57,910 bases of DNA, taken from Nephromyces sp. MM_2019. Its lineage: Eukaryota > Apicomplexa > Aconoidasida > Nephromycida. Location: the NCBI GenBank assembly GCA_015657535.1, contig JADHZB010002131.1:3932-61841 (forward strand). Reading direction: 5' to 3'. Each line of letters starts with the position of its first letter. Within the stretch, counting starts at the first letter, position 1. The position numbers and the translations under genes were made by a program. Below, piece by piece: positions 40,701 through 53,055 of this stretch. The notes beneath the pieces are model-generated. The model did not search any database, was not told the DNA's origin, and saw nothing but the letters and a program-made list of their open reading frames with translations.

Positions 40701-41979
40701 AGGTGCAATCGACATTAACCAACAAAATATCCCCTGAAAACTAGAAATAAAATGACACTACCTTCAAGTCACGATGCATGATGTTTAAAGAGTGTACATA
40801 CTCCAAGGCATCCAGAAGTTGAAAAATATAATGGCGCGCAACGGATATGCTAATTATGCCGATATTTTTGATCATTTCCCAAAGGTCACCCTTCCTGCGA
40901 AACAAAAGAAACCGAATACACTGATAATAACAACAGATACTTTTTAGATGCATGGTCATAAGCAGGCATTGAAGAAAGCAAATTAAAGGATATATCAAAG
41001 GATATATAAACTCAAGAGAAAAGTGACACACAGCTTACTTTGCCAGCTCATACAAAATATACACATGCGTATCATCTCTAAAGGTGTCAATCAGTCGTAT
41101 AATTCCAGGATGTCCAGGGTTATTAAGGAGAAGTAAACAAGTACGCTCCATTTGAACTTCATTAATCTTGCATAATCTTTCCACCTTAGCCTAAAACAAA
41201 ATCAGGGTAAAAAAAAGTATTAAAATAAGTAGAAAATAAACTTTTCACACAAGATATATCAGCAATGTCCAGCAAATAATTTAGACTCAAGATATCACAT
41301 GCAGAATTACCTTTTGAAATACTTTTAAGGCATATTCCTCGCCTGTTAATAAATGGGTTACGCAGAAAATTTCAGAGAAGTTTCCTTCACCAATCTTTCG
41401 TTCAACCAAAAAGTCTGAGATAGAGAACTGAGAAGAGGCAAGAGCAAGCAAAAAACTCATAGAGACAGGGTTTAATGAAATTTCAGAAATCAAACGAGAG
41501 AACCAAATTATTCTCTAGGGAATGGAAGATAAAAAACTAGTATAAAACAAAAAATAGTTCAAAAAAATGTATTTATTGAATATCTGATAACAATCAATGA
41601 CGTAGATTGAATCACCGGGTTTCAAGAACAGCTTTTTTTGTTCCCGAACTGTATATGAGTACCAAAATATCGAAATTTAAGATAGATCCCCAAAAATTTT
41701 CCGTGAAAAATTGCATTTTTTGATATAAAGCGCAAGAATTATGCATATAATTAGTCAGAAATAATTAATTATAATTTTCAATGCACACCCAACAAGAGAC
41801 ACTCAATTAAACAAGATATCAACATATCAGCTCCACAAAAAAGTAGTCACTATTTAAACCTTTTTCTTCATTTCTCCGGGTAATTTCGAGCCTACGAGAG
41901 AAGTAATGGGCTCTTGTTCATTACTTAGAGTACATTGCCTTGTAAGATGGGATACTTTGCTCAAAAAGCCGCTTTTCAT
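34718..41979 (-). CDS. PDPK1: PDK1-like AGC protein kinase with long C-terminal extension, eight exons
   Basis: Family role: phosphorylates the activation loops of other AGC kinases. Exons, minus strand: 41979-41860, 41427-41311, 41190-41039, 40894-40762, 39003-38846, 38041-37914, 37420-37374, 36751-34718; phases agree and give 962 residues. Kinase core about 41-330: glycine loop GEGNFSEI at 53-60, EYALK with Lys75, helix-C Glu94, HRDLKAEN with Asp172, DFGSA with Asp189, VGTPQFMPPE at 235-244. STEYF in exon 7 and FPADAKDLVKKLLDPNPLNR point to PDK1. The PDK1 activation-loop Ser before FVGT is Asn233 here. The last exon adds over 600 polar, Ser/Asn/Glu-rich residues with no PH domain that I can see. 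Exon 1 (MKSGFLSK to MKKK) and the exon 5 donor (GTTGTC) are the least certain parts. Confidence 0.88.
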
Positions 41980-44633
41980 GATGAAAAAATCAGTAAGACA
42001 ACGAAGCCTCCACCTACTTCGATTTAAATTGAGAGTTAAAAAACAAAAAATTTCAGCGGCTGCTATTCACTTTCCAAGAGCGTCAATTGTTAAAAAGATG
42101 CTTTCAATTGCACTCAGGCACGGCTATATAGTCTTCAATATTCGTAAGGTGCCACTGGGACGAACATGCATGTTCATAGCCATCGTTCAATTAGCAGCAA
42201 CCACATAAGAGAATGATACCTAACAATAACTTTAATGATTAATTAAAAAATATTAAAAACCCAACTACAGCAAAAAAAGAATCTGCGTAACTTACAGAGC
42301 ACTGCTCCTATACCAATTTTGACCAAGCAGAGTTGTGGAAATATTCTATTATATGAACGCTGCAGAGCAAATTGTAAGAGCTAACAATTTAAAATGAAAG
42401 TTACGAGAATGATGAAGCTGCATTTCAAAATGCTCTAAAGCTGCCCTTGCGCGAAGGGTATTACTTCATTTAGGCCCTCCAATTCGTATAACTGCAATTT
42501 TTCAAGGCAGAAATAAAATACCGGCATTTTATTTTAGGAATATATATTCAGACATTTTTCATGAAGCAATCTTTTTATTATAAACTATTCATTTAATAGG
42601 TACGGAACCCAAGACATTAGGTCTTTTTTTTGTAAGTACATTGGGCGCAAAAAAAAGCAGTCACTTGCAACAGAAATGATGAAACTTTTGATTGGAGTCA
42701 AATAGACGCCCAAAAGAAAGGTTATACAGTATGTTCAACTCAGTACAAGTACACTTTATCGGCCAACTGTACTTCGCGAAAATACTAAAACTTGATCCGA
42801 TGCTCGTATTTTTTCTAATATAACAAAACCAAGTTCAAAGAATAATTTTATTAATCCGCCTTGGGAGTAAAATAGTACGCTTGCAAAACACGAGGCGCTT
42901 CAATAGAATTGCGATTAGTCGTCCAAGTGTCTGGCTACGCAGCAAATAGGATAAGTGATCGAGAGGCTTTCGGCCCAGTAGGTACTATTAAGAGGCTTTA
43001 AGGCGTGTCAATCAGAATTCCTAACATCCAAAGACTTAAGGGTCTTTCTGCAATGAAAAATTGTAGCTAAGTTAATAAAACTACTTGACTTCATCAGATC
43101 AAATCATGGATTATAATAATCGCCCCGTCGAGATATTAATACTGTCTCTCCACTTGATGCCTGTCACCCGAACACACCAGACAACAGTTATAATTTTATT
43201 GCAATCTAAAAAAGCTATCGTAATGACGTTGGCGAGAAAATGGCAAAGTAGCAATTGCCCAATACGTTGATGCTATTTGTATAGCAACGAAATGCGATTA
43301 GGGATCTGTTTTGACGAAAAAGACTTGACTGCGATGGAGCAAGCAATTAGTGCAGAGTATTATCTGGAAAAAGTAGCCTTTCAATGCAACTGTTATGTGT
43401 AGAAGCTACCGAGGTCCATTCGCCTCGCGCACATTGGCACCGACCAGTGCACAAAGTATTGGGGCTACTGCGAGCCCGATAAGGAAAACTCGAGCTGCAC
43501 ACACTTTCAGCATGCCGCTTCGACATCCATTGTATAAAGAAGATGCTAATTGATTCTTTCATCAAGGATGATGCATGCTTTTCTTATAGAAGCCTGTGCT
43601 GCTTTTTTGCATCGAAAAGCCTGAGGAAACACCGCGTACATGACAGTTCTTGCTTGAAAACTTGGAGTTTGAAATTTTGGCAGCGCTGTATGCGTATATT
43701 CCTTCCCCAGTTGATGGTAGCAAATTGCTAAGATTCCTTGCCGCTGTAAGGAAAGTGTTAACTCTCTATTACCTTTGTAATTACTTGATTTCCTGTTGTC
43801 GCACTACGATTCCGCGTGTGATCCACATCTTTTTTGAATATTTTTAATATAAGGTTTACGTGCTTATGTGCTATACTTTCCTTTTGTTGCTTCGGTGCGC
43901 AGTAGATGATTTGAATGTATCCGTCTCATTGCGCTTTGGAAAGCTTAAAAGGCTGCACTTCTCTCTAAGCTGGCTTATCTCGCGAGGTTGATCATGTTCT
44001 ATTCTTTTCTGAAGGAGCTTTCACAATAGATTTAGCCGGTCTTCTTGCACCTCCGTTCTGTGCTCTTTAGCGCAACTTTCCATGAATGCTGCGGCTCTGT
44101 AGTTCAGTGTCTCCAGTCTCCATGCTTCTTTAGCTTTTGGCTTTGGATTTCGGTCTGGTTTCTAGCTCTTTGAACTGCTCCACTTAATCTTCAAATTTTC
44201 ACGAACTCTTTTTTTATAATTTGCAAGCTTGCAAGTCTATGTACTTCCCCTTGGCATATTTTATTTTGTTGCATAATATTTCCATGTGATGCTACGAGTT
44301 GTTTTCTGTTGAAGTTCTTGTTAGCTTCATTAGAGGTAGCTGGCGAAACTTCAGTTGAGAATTAGAATTAAGTGTTAGGAAGCTCATATCGTGTTTAAAT
44401 TGGCTTGGCGTAATAGAATACTGTTGATAAGCTTTCTACTTATCACATGATTTAAACTAGAAATTTTTTTTTTTCGAAATCTAGAGAATGGCATTTTTTG
44501 TATAGTAAAAAAACTCTCTGCATAGTCAAAGCCTTTCTTAATATCTTTGCTTTGCAGCTAATTTGGAGGAATTTAACCCGCTAATTTTCAGCGCTGTTTC
44601 AAAATATTCCTCGATATCTTAATATTTCAGAAG
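41980..44633. other. 2.7 kb intergenic region, divergent promoters expected
   Basis: It separates the start of the minus-strand kinase from the plus-strand sigma adaptin. The plus strand is A-rich to about 43.3 kb and T-rich from about 43.5 kb, so the two transcripts probably diverge near 43.3-43.5 kb. The open frames (41906-42208, 43347-43565) are not recognised. No clear TATA element was picked out. Confidence 0.5.
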
Positions 44634-45062
44634 ATGATTCGTTTTATTTTAGCTCAAACCAGGCAAGGAAAAGGCAGGATTTCGCGCTGGTATGTCCCTA
44701 TTGCGCCGGCGGAAAGGATGAAAGTTGAAAAGGAGATCAATAGGGTTGTGGTTGCCCGTGAATACAAATGGACCAATTTTGTGGAGTACAGGAACTATAA
44801 GCTTATTTACAGACAATATGCGGGCCTAATCTTTATTTTCTGTGTAGATGTTAACGACAATGAATTGAGCGTATTAGAAACTATCCATCTTTTTATTGAG
44901 ATCCTAGATTCTTACTTCAGCAATGTCTGTGAGTTAGATATCGTTTTCCACTTTGATAGGGTTCACCACATATTAGATGAAATAATTTTGTCGGGCGAAA
45001 TTTTAGAAACATCAAAAAGCTTAATATCACAAAAAATAAAGGCAGTTGATAAGCTAGAATGA
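44634..45062 (+). CDS. AP2S1: AP-2 complex subunit sigma (clathrin adaptor small chain)
   Basis: Small subunit of the AP-2 clathrin adaptor, which selects dileucine cargo at the plasma membrane. One exon, 142 codons, exactly the usual length. It starts [20 protein letters not shown], with Arg15 of the dileucine-binding site kept. It continues with [36 protein letters not shown], and [15 protein letters not shown], then the helix with GEILETS near the C-terminus. AP-1 sigma normally has different residues around DENELxxLExIH, and the MIRFIL start favours sigma-2. The preceding sequence is strongly T-rich, probably 5' UTR or promoter. Confidence 0.97.
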   Translation: MIRFILAQTRQGKGRISRWYVPIAPAERMKVEKEINRVVVAREYKWTNFVEYRNYKLIYRQYAGLIFIFCVDVNDNELSVLETIHLFIEILDSYFSNVCELDIVFHFDRVHHILDEIILSGEILETSKSLISQKIKAVDKLE

Positions 45063-47716
45063 TATTATCGATAGATTCGCGAAAAAGATGAACAATGTGT
45101 GCTTAATCCTTTGCAAGGTTGCTTTGCTTTTATTGGATGCCTTTTCACCATGCTATGGCTATAGCTGCGGTTTTTTTTTAGTTTTCTTAAATTGAAATTT
45201 TTTTGTGGATAGAATATATCCGACGCTTATCTAAGGCTCAACAGGATTCTTCTGCGTCATTTATATACCAAGAATATAAGATATAAAAGATGCCTCCCTA
45301 CTGCTATTATTTCACATACTTCGTGATACGCTTGGCTATGCTAATCGCCTGTTGAAATATGTCTCCTATTTGAAATGGCTACTTTTGACTTGAAAATAAT
45401 GTTGAGCTGATACTGAAATAAATATTTTAAAATAGAAATGTGTTTCTAAACGGCTACTTGCTAGCTATATTAATTAGGTAAGCTACTAACATTTTTGACA
45501 CTTTTATGAGACATTTAACAACAAATTTTTCATTATATTTACTGGCAGGGTATATTTTTCCCTGTCAATTAAGAATCATTGTACTCAAACTAAACAAACT
45601 TTTGACGGTGCAAGAAAGTTAATATCCGTTATTTCTCCTCTTCTTTTTGCCAATTTACAGTTCGAATTCTTAATATCTTTTGAACTTCTCTGCGGTTGAG
45701 GTGTTCTTGCTATATTCGCACTGTGTGCTTTTGCTTTAGTAAGTGAAAAGTCAGACTCTTGTGGTATTCTTGTGTATCTAATTTCTACTTTCCTCAGTAA
45801 ATAAAACACTGGTTTCACTTTAAGTGACTAACTCATTAAACTTTTGTATTTGCCAGTTTTAGCTTTAATATCGATGCTATTCTACTCGATGGAAACGATT
45901 TTAAATCTCAGATACTTCCTGTAGCACTTTCGCCAGCGGAGAGTACTTTTTTTAAAGAAATCCCATACTTTAGATTTTAAAATGCTAAAGCCGAAAGAAT
46001 AGGCGATAGGCAATTATTGAATAAGTGAGCGTACATTTTATTATCTTCGCTTTGCAGCCCGGTGGGTAAGTTGTGATTTTTCCCGGTATATGAGAAGCTA
46101 TGAGATGCTTTAAGCTGTAAAGGATCGTTTAATTTGATCCCACTACTCACACATTCTTGCTTAAATTCATGATTGTAGTTGTTAAATGAGAAAGGCACAT
46201 CCTACAGTTTGCTTCTTGAATTCTAAGCTAGCTAAAATCCGGCGGGTTATAGGTGCAAGTGGCTTTGTCTTTGACCTATCTCAACGCGTCAGAATATTCC
46301 GTAGTTTTTATCCCGAAAGATGGCAAGCGCAGAGCATGTAGCGAGGTATTTTATGGAAATATTTGAGTTATGGAGATCACTGCAAAGGTATAGGTGCAGC
46401 TACAGTATCTGGATTATCTCACGCCAATCACGTTGCATTAATTCCTAGGCAGAGCAAGGATAAACTTCCGGATGAAATACCAAAGAATATTGCGAGGTAC
46501 CAATCCGAAAGCATTTTGTTCTCAAATCATGCTGAGTGGTTCCGGCAGCAGAGATGTTTATGTATGTATGGGATACCCTGTAGTATCGATGAAAAATCTC
46601 CCATTACTGTATTTCAAGATATTCGATTAATGGTTGGACGAAGTTACAAGTTGATACTGCTAAGCTTTGTAACAGTTTCCATGTTTCCATCACCCTCAAT
46701 GAGCAGCAATATTTAGGTGGATTGCTCTGCCCTGTAGCAACAGGAGCTGGCGCTGCATTCGATTTCAATTATGGGCTAATGTGTCAACTTTGCACGGGCG
46801 GCGTCATCAAAGCTTACCGAAAAGAAGGAAAATAAAGCTCGGTGCTCGTAAGGCTTTTTTTGTTTTGGTTTTACTTTTTCATGTATTTACGAAGATTCTA
46901 CAACATTTTTGGGGAATGGCGGGATGAAACTTTTGTGCTTGCCAGTGTTGCTTTGCATATTCAACTTCCCATGGCGTCACATTAGTTGGCATTACCGAAT
47001 TTCATAGCTTTTGAAAATAAATGTTATTGTTCTCTAAGTAGGTCCCAGGTACAAGGTTGCTTTCTTAACAAACCATTTACGTACCTACACAAGTACAATA
47101 AGCAGGTACATCTTAAAGGAGTAGGGAAATACAATTATTATCCGCAAGAAGTACGGTCAGCTACTTAAAGTAAAACAAATCGAAGGTATGTGGACTGTGA
47201 ATACATAACCTTATCCACGTGATCGCATCAGCAAGGTGGTAGCATCCGCTAGCATATACGCGGCCAAGTGCACATGGGGGCTGAAACTTACGCGTGTAGC
47301 AGCAGATGTGTAGCAGCCGTGTGTAGCAGCAGGTGAGACTTCGCGCTGCAGGCATAACGCGGAGCATTGGGCAACGAACGGGAAGCATGTTTTCCCGCGT
47401 CGCCCTGAAATTTGAAGGGCAGTTGCGCGGCAAAGCTAAGGGGTACCGAACAATAGCTAAAACATCACTTCATCGGAATTACGGCTCATTTACACATCGT
47501 AAAACTCATTGCAATTCCTATAATAGAGGATGTATAAACAAACACCGAGCTACTCCTTATGGCTGCCTTCCATCTAACTCCTTACGCATAAGGCAGTAGT
47601 CGTAAGATGAAAGAGAGAGCGCAATTCGCGGACTTTTGAGATCCACATGGAGAATCACGTACGTAAAAGGCGTCATCTTCCATTGTGTACCTGCAACACA
47701 GTTTCGAGGAAGCGAT
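45063..47716. other. 2.7 kb with unassigned open frames
   Basis: Several frames are longer than chance might give but match no family I can name. Minus 45585-45818 is Lys/Arg/Ser-rich, minus 45977-46198 is Asn/Ser-rich with an acceptor-like TGTAG just upstream, and plus 46363-46716 has 117 codons. The two minus frames have the polar composition of apicomplexan coding exons and could be part of a small gene convergent with AP2S1. The evidence is too thin to call one. Confidence 0.3.
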
Positions 47717-48682
47717 ATGCGCTACAGAATAAACACTTATTGGCAAGGTATGAAGCTTTGGCAAGGCCAGGTCCTCTCACGCTTCTTTATTTTCGAAGTT
47801 TTGTCACTGGTAGCAATATGTTCCGTTTGCGTTTTACAAACCGCAGCTCTTGACAGTAGGTTACAGCAATCTTTCAAACCTTCCGTCCAGCATCAGTATG
47901 GAAGGCTACATCATCTTGCTTGTAGTAGACGAATAGTCAAATTGGCTTCTGGCTTAGAGAAGGTGGCTCTATTTCCTCCAATTTGGAAATCGCATGTGCA
48001 GGGTGATCAAGAGGCGTGTGATTTTGCTAATGATGTATCAAAAATCGAGCATTCTCCCTTGGTTTGGAGTGCTCAATTTCCACGGAACGATTCTAAGCTC
48101 ATTCTGGAAATCTTACATATGAAGCGAAACTACTTTATATCTTATTGGAAGGTTCACAATCAAATTTCCTTGGCGAATTCATTCATTCCGGCATTCCAAT
48201 TATTGCTGCATGATTTTAAATATACAGGGCTGCGTAACTGCGAGGGTAAGCGAATATTTGGACGCGCAAAGCGCATGATAAACTTTGCTGCTTTGGATAA
48301 TGTGGGAGGGTTCGAGTCTAGCGATCTAGTACTAGAAGGACCCCGTTTGTTTCGCTATGCTTCAGCCACTGCACGGTTCTGCAAAATTTCACCCATAAAA
48401 ACTCAACGTGTGCTGAAAGAAATCAAGGGATTACCAATTGTTGCTGCTCTTGAGCACCTTAGACATTCTCCAAGACGCCCTGCAAAGCATTTGTATAATT
48501 GTATCCGATCATGTCTTGCGAATGCCGTGAATCTCTATGGTCAACAAGGTTTGAGGCCTAGATTACGCATGCTGCAAGCCAATAATGGACCAATTAAGAA
48601 GTCGTTGAATTACCGTGCTAAAGGTAAAGTCGATTTTATCAGGCATCCCACCACACATATTAAAGTTATAATGGAAGTGTAG
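47717..48682 (+). CDS. rpl22: Organellar ribosomal protein uL22 with long N-terminal leader
   Basis: Large-subunit protein lining the peptide exit tunnel. One exon; the first in-frame ATG at 47717 gives 321 residues (a second ATG is at 47750). The uL22 domain fills about 213-321: ISPIKTQRVLKEIKGLP, ALEHLRHSPRRPAKHL, SCLANAVNLYG, ANNGPIKKS, YRAKGKVDFIRHPTTHIKV. This matches bacterial/plastid L22. The first 43 residues contain a hydrophobic stretch (FFIFEVLSLVAICSVCVL), followed by a Ser/Arg/Lys/His-rich region (SRLQQSFKPSVQHQYGR). This order is that of a bipartite plastid leader in organisms with complex plastids. A further 150 residues before the domain are unassigned. Apicoplast targeting is the best inference; mitochondrial is the alternative. 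Confidence 0.9.
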   Translation: MRYRINTYWQGMKLWQGQVLSRFFIFEVLSLVAICSVCVLQTAALDSRLQQSFKPSVQHQYGRLHHLACSRRIVKLASGLEKVALFPPIWKSHVQGDQEACDFANDVSKIEHSPLVWSAQFPRNDSKLILEILHMKRNYFISYWKVHNQISLANSFIPAFQLLLHDFKYTGLRNCEGKRIFGRAKRMINFAALDNVGGFESSDLVLEGPRLFRYASATARFCKISPIKTQRVLKEIKGLPIVAALEHLRHSPRRPAKHLYNCIRSCLANAVNLYGQQGLRPRLRMLQANNGPIKKSLNYRAKGKVDFIRHPTTHIKVIMEV

Positions 48683-51600
48683 TGGGTGCATTCGATACAA
48701 AACTGCTCTGATTATTTGTAATATCGTTTAGTAGGGGTAACAGCCATCTTTTTCGACGAAGATTTTGATGTTATTAGCACTTCATAGCGACCTGTTTTAT
48801 TGCTGAGCACTCGCTTTCGCCCTCATGCAATTTCGTTTTTGCTTAAGAAGCAGGATATTGCGACGGAGTCTTTGGATTTTTGGCTTCAGAGCGGAACCAC
48901 TTAGTAGTTTCGTGGAGCCACTTAAGAATTGAGCAGTATTCTGGTATGGAGCTGAGGTTTCATGAGCGTGATTGATTACGACATAAATTTCTTTACTAAG
49001 GGAAAAATCCGGCGAATGATCCCGTCTAAGATCATGTAGATGTGATACTCTTGTAGCTATGTGTCGTACGCTTCAAATCACTTGCAATTCTTCTTTCAAG
49101 GGAAACTATGGATTCAATACTCCCGGACACTAATACTCTATAATTATGTTTTGCTATGCGATGCTTAGTTGCGGTGGTTATATGAAATAACCGCCTAAAA
49201 AATTTAACCGCTTCATGCAGAGCTGCGACTTACTTTTTTTTGGTTATAAGTGATATTACAAGGTAATAGCGGAGTCATGCTTCCCTAGCAATAATATTTT
49301 CTTAATTGATTTATCTCTTTATTCGTGAAAATTACTATTTTAAACTTCCAAGTTTTTGGGAAGCATAGCGCTATGAATAGAATTACTATTCAAAAATGAC
49401 CTAAAGTGATGAGAGTACTTTATGAGTTTACCAGACTATACTTGTCGGTGGGGAAATCGTGTTTTGTTGAACAGAAATGGTCTTAAAATTACGAAAGTGA
49501 ATCAACTTCGCTATGAGAAAGAGAAGCTGGCGCCTCACAGGGACTTCTTTACAGTTTTTCATTGTTGATGAAGGATATGAACACTTTTTTTTGTTCGCTA
49601 AGTAGTTAAGTTTCGAGATATGGATTTTATGGCGCAGGCACTGTTCAAAAAATCTTTTCTTGTCATGAATGCGTAAAGATTAATGTTATAAATATCTTGT
49701 CAGAAAGCTTGCTAATGCTACGCTCCCTGAAGTAGCTTGCATGCAGTAATTATTTTAACGATTGCGCGTAGTAATTTGCGGTGTGCTTTTGATGTAAAAA
49801 CTAGGATATATTGCACAAAATATTCAGCAGCTTCTAAGATTATTGTTTGAAGTTTATTTTATCTCACTTCTCGGTATATGCATGTGTAAGGAGTACAATG
49901 TTGTAAGTTTTTTATTCAGCTCATGCTATGCTAATCTCATGATTTTTAGGTTTTTGCTAAGATCAATGTTTCATGTGCTCACAATGATATCTGAAGTTAA
50001 TTCTGTAATTAACTGTTCCTATAAGATTAAGCTTGAAAGCTGAACTTGTTTCACTTACTAGGTAAATACTTGCCCTTAGAATTTTATTAGATGACGTGGC
50101 AAAGTTATATCGGGTAGTGCAAAATTTCCATTTTCGGCAGCATGGTATTTTAGGGATGAATTAAGATGCTTCACTCGAGTTTAGCAGAGCCATGCGGGGG
50201 AACCTTCCGCTGTTTCGAACATGAATGTAAATTTTATCTAGAATGGCCGCCTAAACATAACTTTCCATTCCATAACTATTTGGGCCATATATATATATAC
50301 TTCACTCAGTCTAAGAACTATTCAATATTCAGAGAATCTGGAATTTTTCTCATGAAAGAGAGCAGCAGAACACATAACAAGGCCTCTCTATTCAGCCTAG
50401 CTAAACAAATCTTCAGTGCGCACACCAGTGCCTTAGCTTAAAAAAAACATACACTTGTACTAACGTGAGTGTGCAGAGTCTTTCAACAGCTCTCCATAGT
50501 CAAGAGCCGTATAAACACCATTAGAAAAATGAGGCGAAAAACGCGAACAACATGACCTGCAACTATAATGCAGGTCTCCCTCATACTGGAGATCGCAACA
50601 GAGAGCGTTAGAATAACGACCTTGAGCTTACTTCTGACACAATTTCATCTGTGAGTTTGGATACATTACTTTGAGACCGCGAACAGTATCATAGCGCACG
50701 AAAAAACTTATGTAGGTGCTACCCTAGCGATATTGCATTTCAGAAATTATTGAATAAAAAAAATGGTTGATAAAGGCCTCCGTACTGGTGACTTGAGGAT
50801 ACACCACCTGTCACGAGTGCAAGTTTCACGAATTTCCATCACCAGGAATTGCTAGGTTGCCGTCCGCCGGTACCATTATCGATGGCAGTGAAGGATACCA
50901 CAAGATAGTAACTTAAGAGCACGCATGCTAGCCTTATATTCCCATAAACTGGCAATGCACGCTGACGACTGAGTTATTGGCCCGAGAATGATCATGCCTT
51001 ACAGCAAGATGTAAATTAGCCATTAATCTATATTACTGGTTACCAGCGTATCCGCAAAGAAATTATCAGCGCGCTATAACGCCAAGTTTCTAGCCAAAAG
51101 ATACTATCAAAAGCGAAGAAGTAGTTGGTGCTTCGGAGATGATCAGCTGCAAAAACCCAAAGAATGAGCGTTTATCGGCTCAATATCATACAAAAAGTCA
51201 CAGCTGACCAGTTCTACTCCATCTTATCCGCAGCATAAGGCCAGTCTTTTGTGTTTCTGACCGGCCTACGGATTTAAAGAAGATAAGTAGCTTTTAATCT
51301 AAACTGACTGAAGAAACTTTATAAATCAATGGATTATCCTCACCCCCTAGCTTATCAACTATAGCACCAGCGCACCATCAAATGCGTCGCTAAATACCTG
51401 CACATAAAATGTGCTTCCAAACAAAATTACAGTTTAAGCTACCTTCATGTGAACTTAACTGCCTGAACAAACATCAAATATAGAAGAGTCACAAGCACAG
51501 CCCCATAGCTTAGCAGAACAGTCGAATTACTCAGAAACTGATGCTAATGTCTACGCGGCGGGTAATTTGGGACTGTAAACCTCGAATAGCAGCGAGGAAA

Positions 51601-53055
51601 CGAAGTATATGCGACGCTCATGACGCATAAACCGTGATTGATAGAAATGCATCAAAGATCGTTTTAAGCAGCCATTAAATATGGAGTGTAATTTCTTGCT
51701 CCCATGCCACTGATAAGCTAAAGCAATTAGCTTCACTTTATACTTTGCCGGTTGATGGAAAGGGATAAAGAAGCATAACAAAGCAGGAAGAGGGTGAACG
51801 CGACAAGACAAAAAGCCGCTCAGCTGGTATAGCTATGGCAATGACTTCTCGAAGCATGAATACCTGGAAAACTACTCAATGGCATAAGCCTAAATTCTAT
51901 ATGCGTCATTCAATAAAATGAGTCTGACATACATTGCGCAATAATTATCGTTTCTAGGTGAATATAACACCAGCAAAAGCGAGCTGCTTAACTTGATTTG
52001 TAGATGCTATTGGAAAATCCAATTGCTAGCATAGGGATGTATAGACATACCTCGACATGTATCATTCCTGGACGAAGATTAAACACAACAATGACGTATA
52101 AAAATTCACTTTAGCACTAGTCCAAAATGCACAGTAAGGTTCGTTGAGAAGCTTAGTTCTTTCAAGTTATTCTCAAATAGACATTCACCCTCCAAGATAT
52201 TCCTGACGATTCACCCTTGTGGAAAAACTGTTTCCTCTACAAAAAGGAATTTCGAATTACCGTTGGAAATGTTCTTTTCACAACAGTACAAAAATGAATC
52301 ACAGGAAGAAGGCAAGTCAATGATACAGACAACCTTTTATTATGAGGAATGTGTAAAATTCAAGCTTATACCAAACTATATCTCTTTAAAATATACCTTT
52401 TAGATGACTAAATTCAGCGGCAAACCCCGAACGCATCCATTCATCGAGTTCCATGGATTGAAGCGATGGAATCATTAGAAGCAGGTGAACAAGCACCCTA
52501 GCTGCTATTCTGTAACGTATAAACTAGCATCATACAACAAACAATTAGAATAAAAATGCTAAAATGAAGAAGCCTGCAGATGCAGTTCGCTCGGGGTGAC
52601 CATTTCAAATACTTAAAACATTGCCAGGAATCAGTAGAAAAGAAAGTTATATATCTTCATGCGCTGTATGACATCAAAACAAATGAAGAAAACTCCTACA
52701 TACCTAAAGCTACCAGTTATTGAAGAAATGGCAGAAATACGTTCTAGTGGACTTACGAGTCAGAGTTGACTTCAACACATATATATGATCTTACATATAA
52801 GAGCACCAAAATTCCCGATACTAAACAGGAATAAGCTGTTCGAGGTCGCAGCAAATGGCCAAAATAGACACATACTTTTGGCCATTTACAGGAAGGCTTT
52901 TCTCATCCCCTTTGGGAAGACGCGCAGCAAGCACGCCTGGAGAAAAATCCGTGGATTACACGGCACACCTTCATCGAGCATTACAAACGCTCATCTTGGC
53001 ACTAAATGCCACTAAAACTTTAGGCTGTGGAGTCGTAAAATGTCCGGAAGACAGG
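48683..53055. other. 4.4 kb without a recognised gene; strand bias flips near 50.1 kb
   Basis: From the uL22 stop to about 50.1 kb the plus strand is T-rich; from about 50.2 kb it is A-rich up to the DXR gene. This suggests convergent transcripts meeting near 50.1-50.2 kb. Open frames at 50166-50441 (plus) and 51551-51811 (minus) are not recognised. Confidence 0.5.

Noticed and set aside
41428..41460. Start of the PDK1-like kinase at MSFLLALASSQ
   Set aside because: This stretch is a pyrimidine tract ending in CAG, a strong acceptor; an upstream exon with ATG at 41979 joins in phase.
45870..46440. Possible decayed RNase HII on the plus strand (IDAILLDGNDF and YGDHCKGIGA)
   Set aside because: Only two short matches in different frames, about 500 bp apart, with nothing recognisable between them; could be chance.
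46363..46830. Plus frame of 117 codons followed in another frame by GAGAAFDFNYG, like WecG/TagA glycosyltransferases
   Set aside because: The preceding GSPKQE-type motif and the following RAPxWxQ motif are missing; too weak to list.
48300..48330. GGTTCGAGTC resembling a tRNA T-loop
   Set aside because: It lies inside the uL22 coding frame and no acceptor stem or D-arm can be paired around it.
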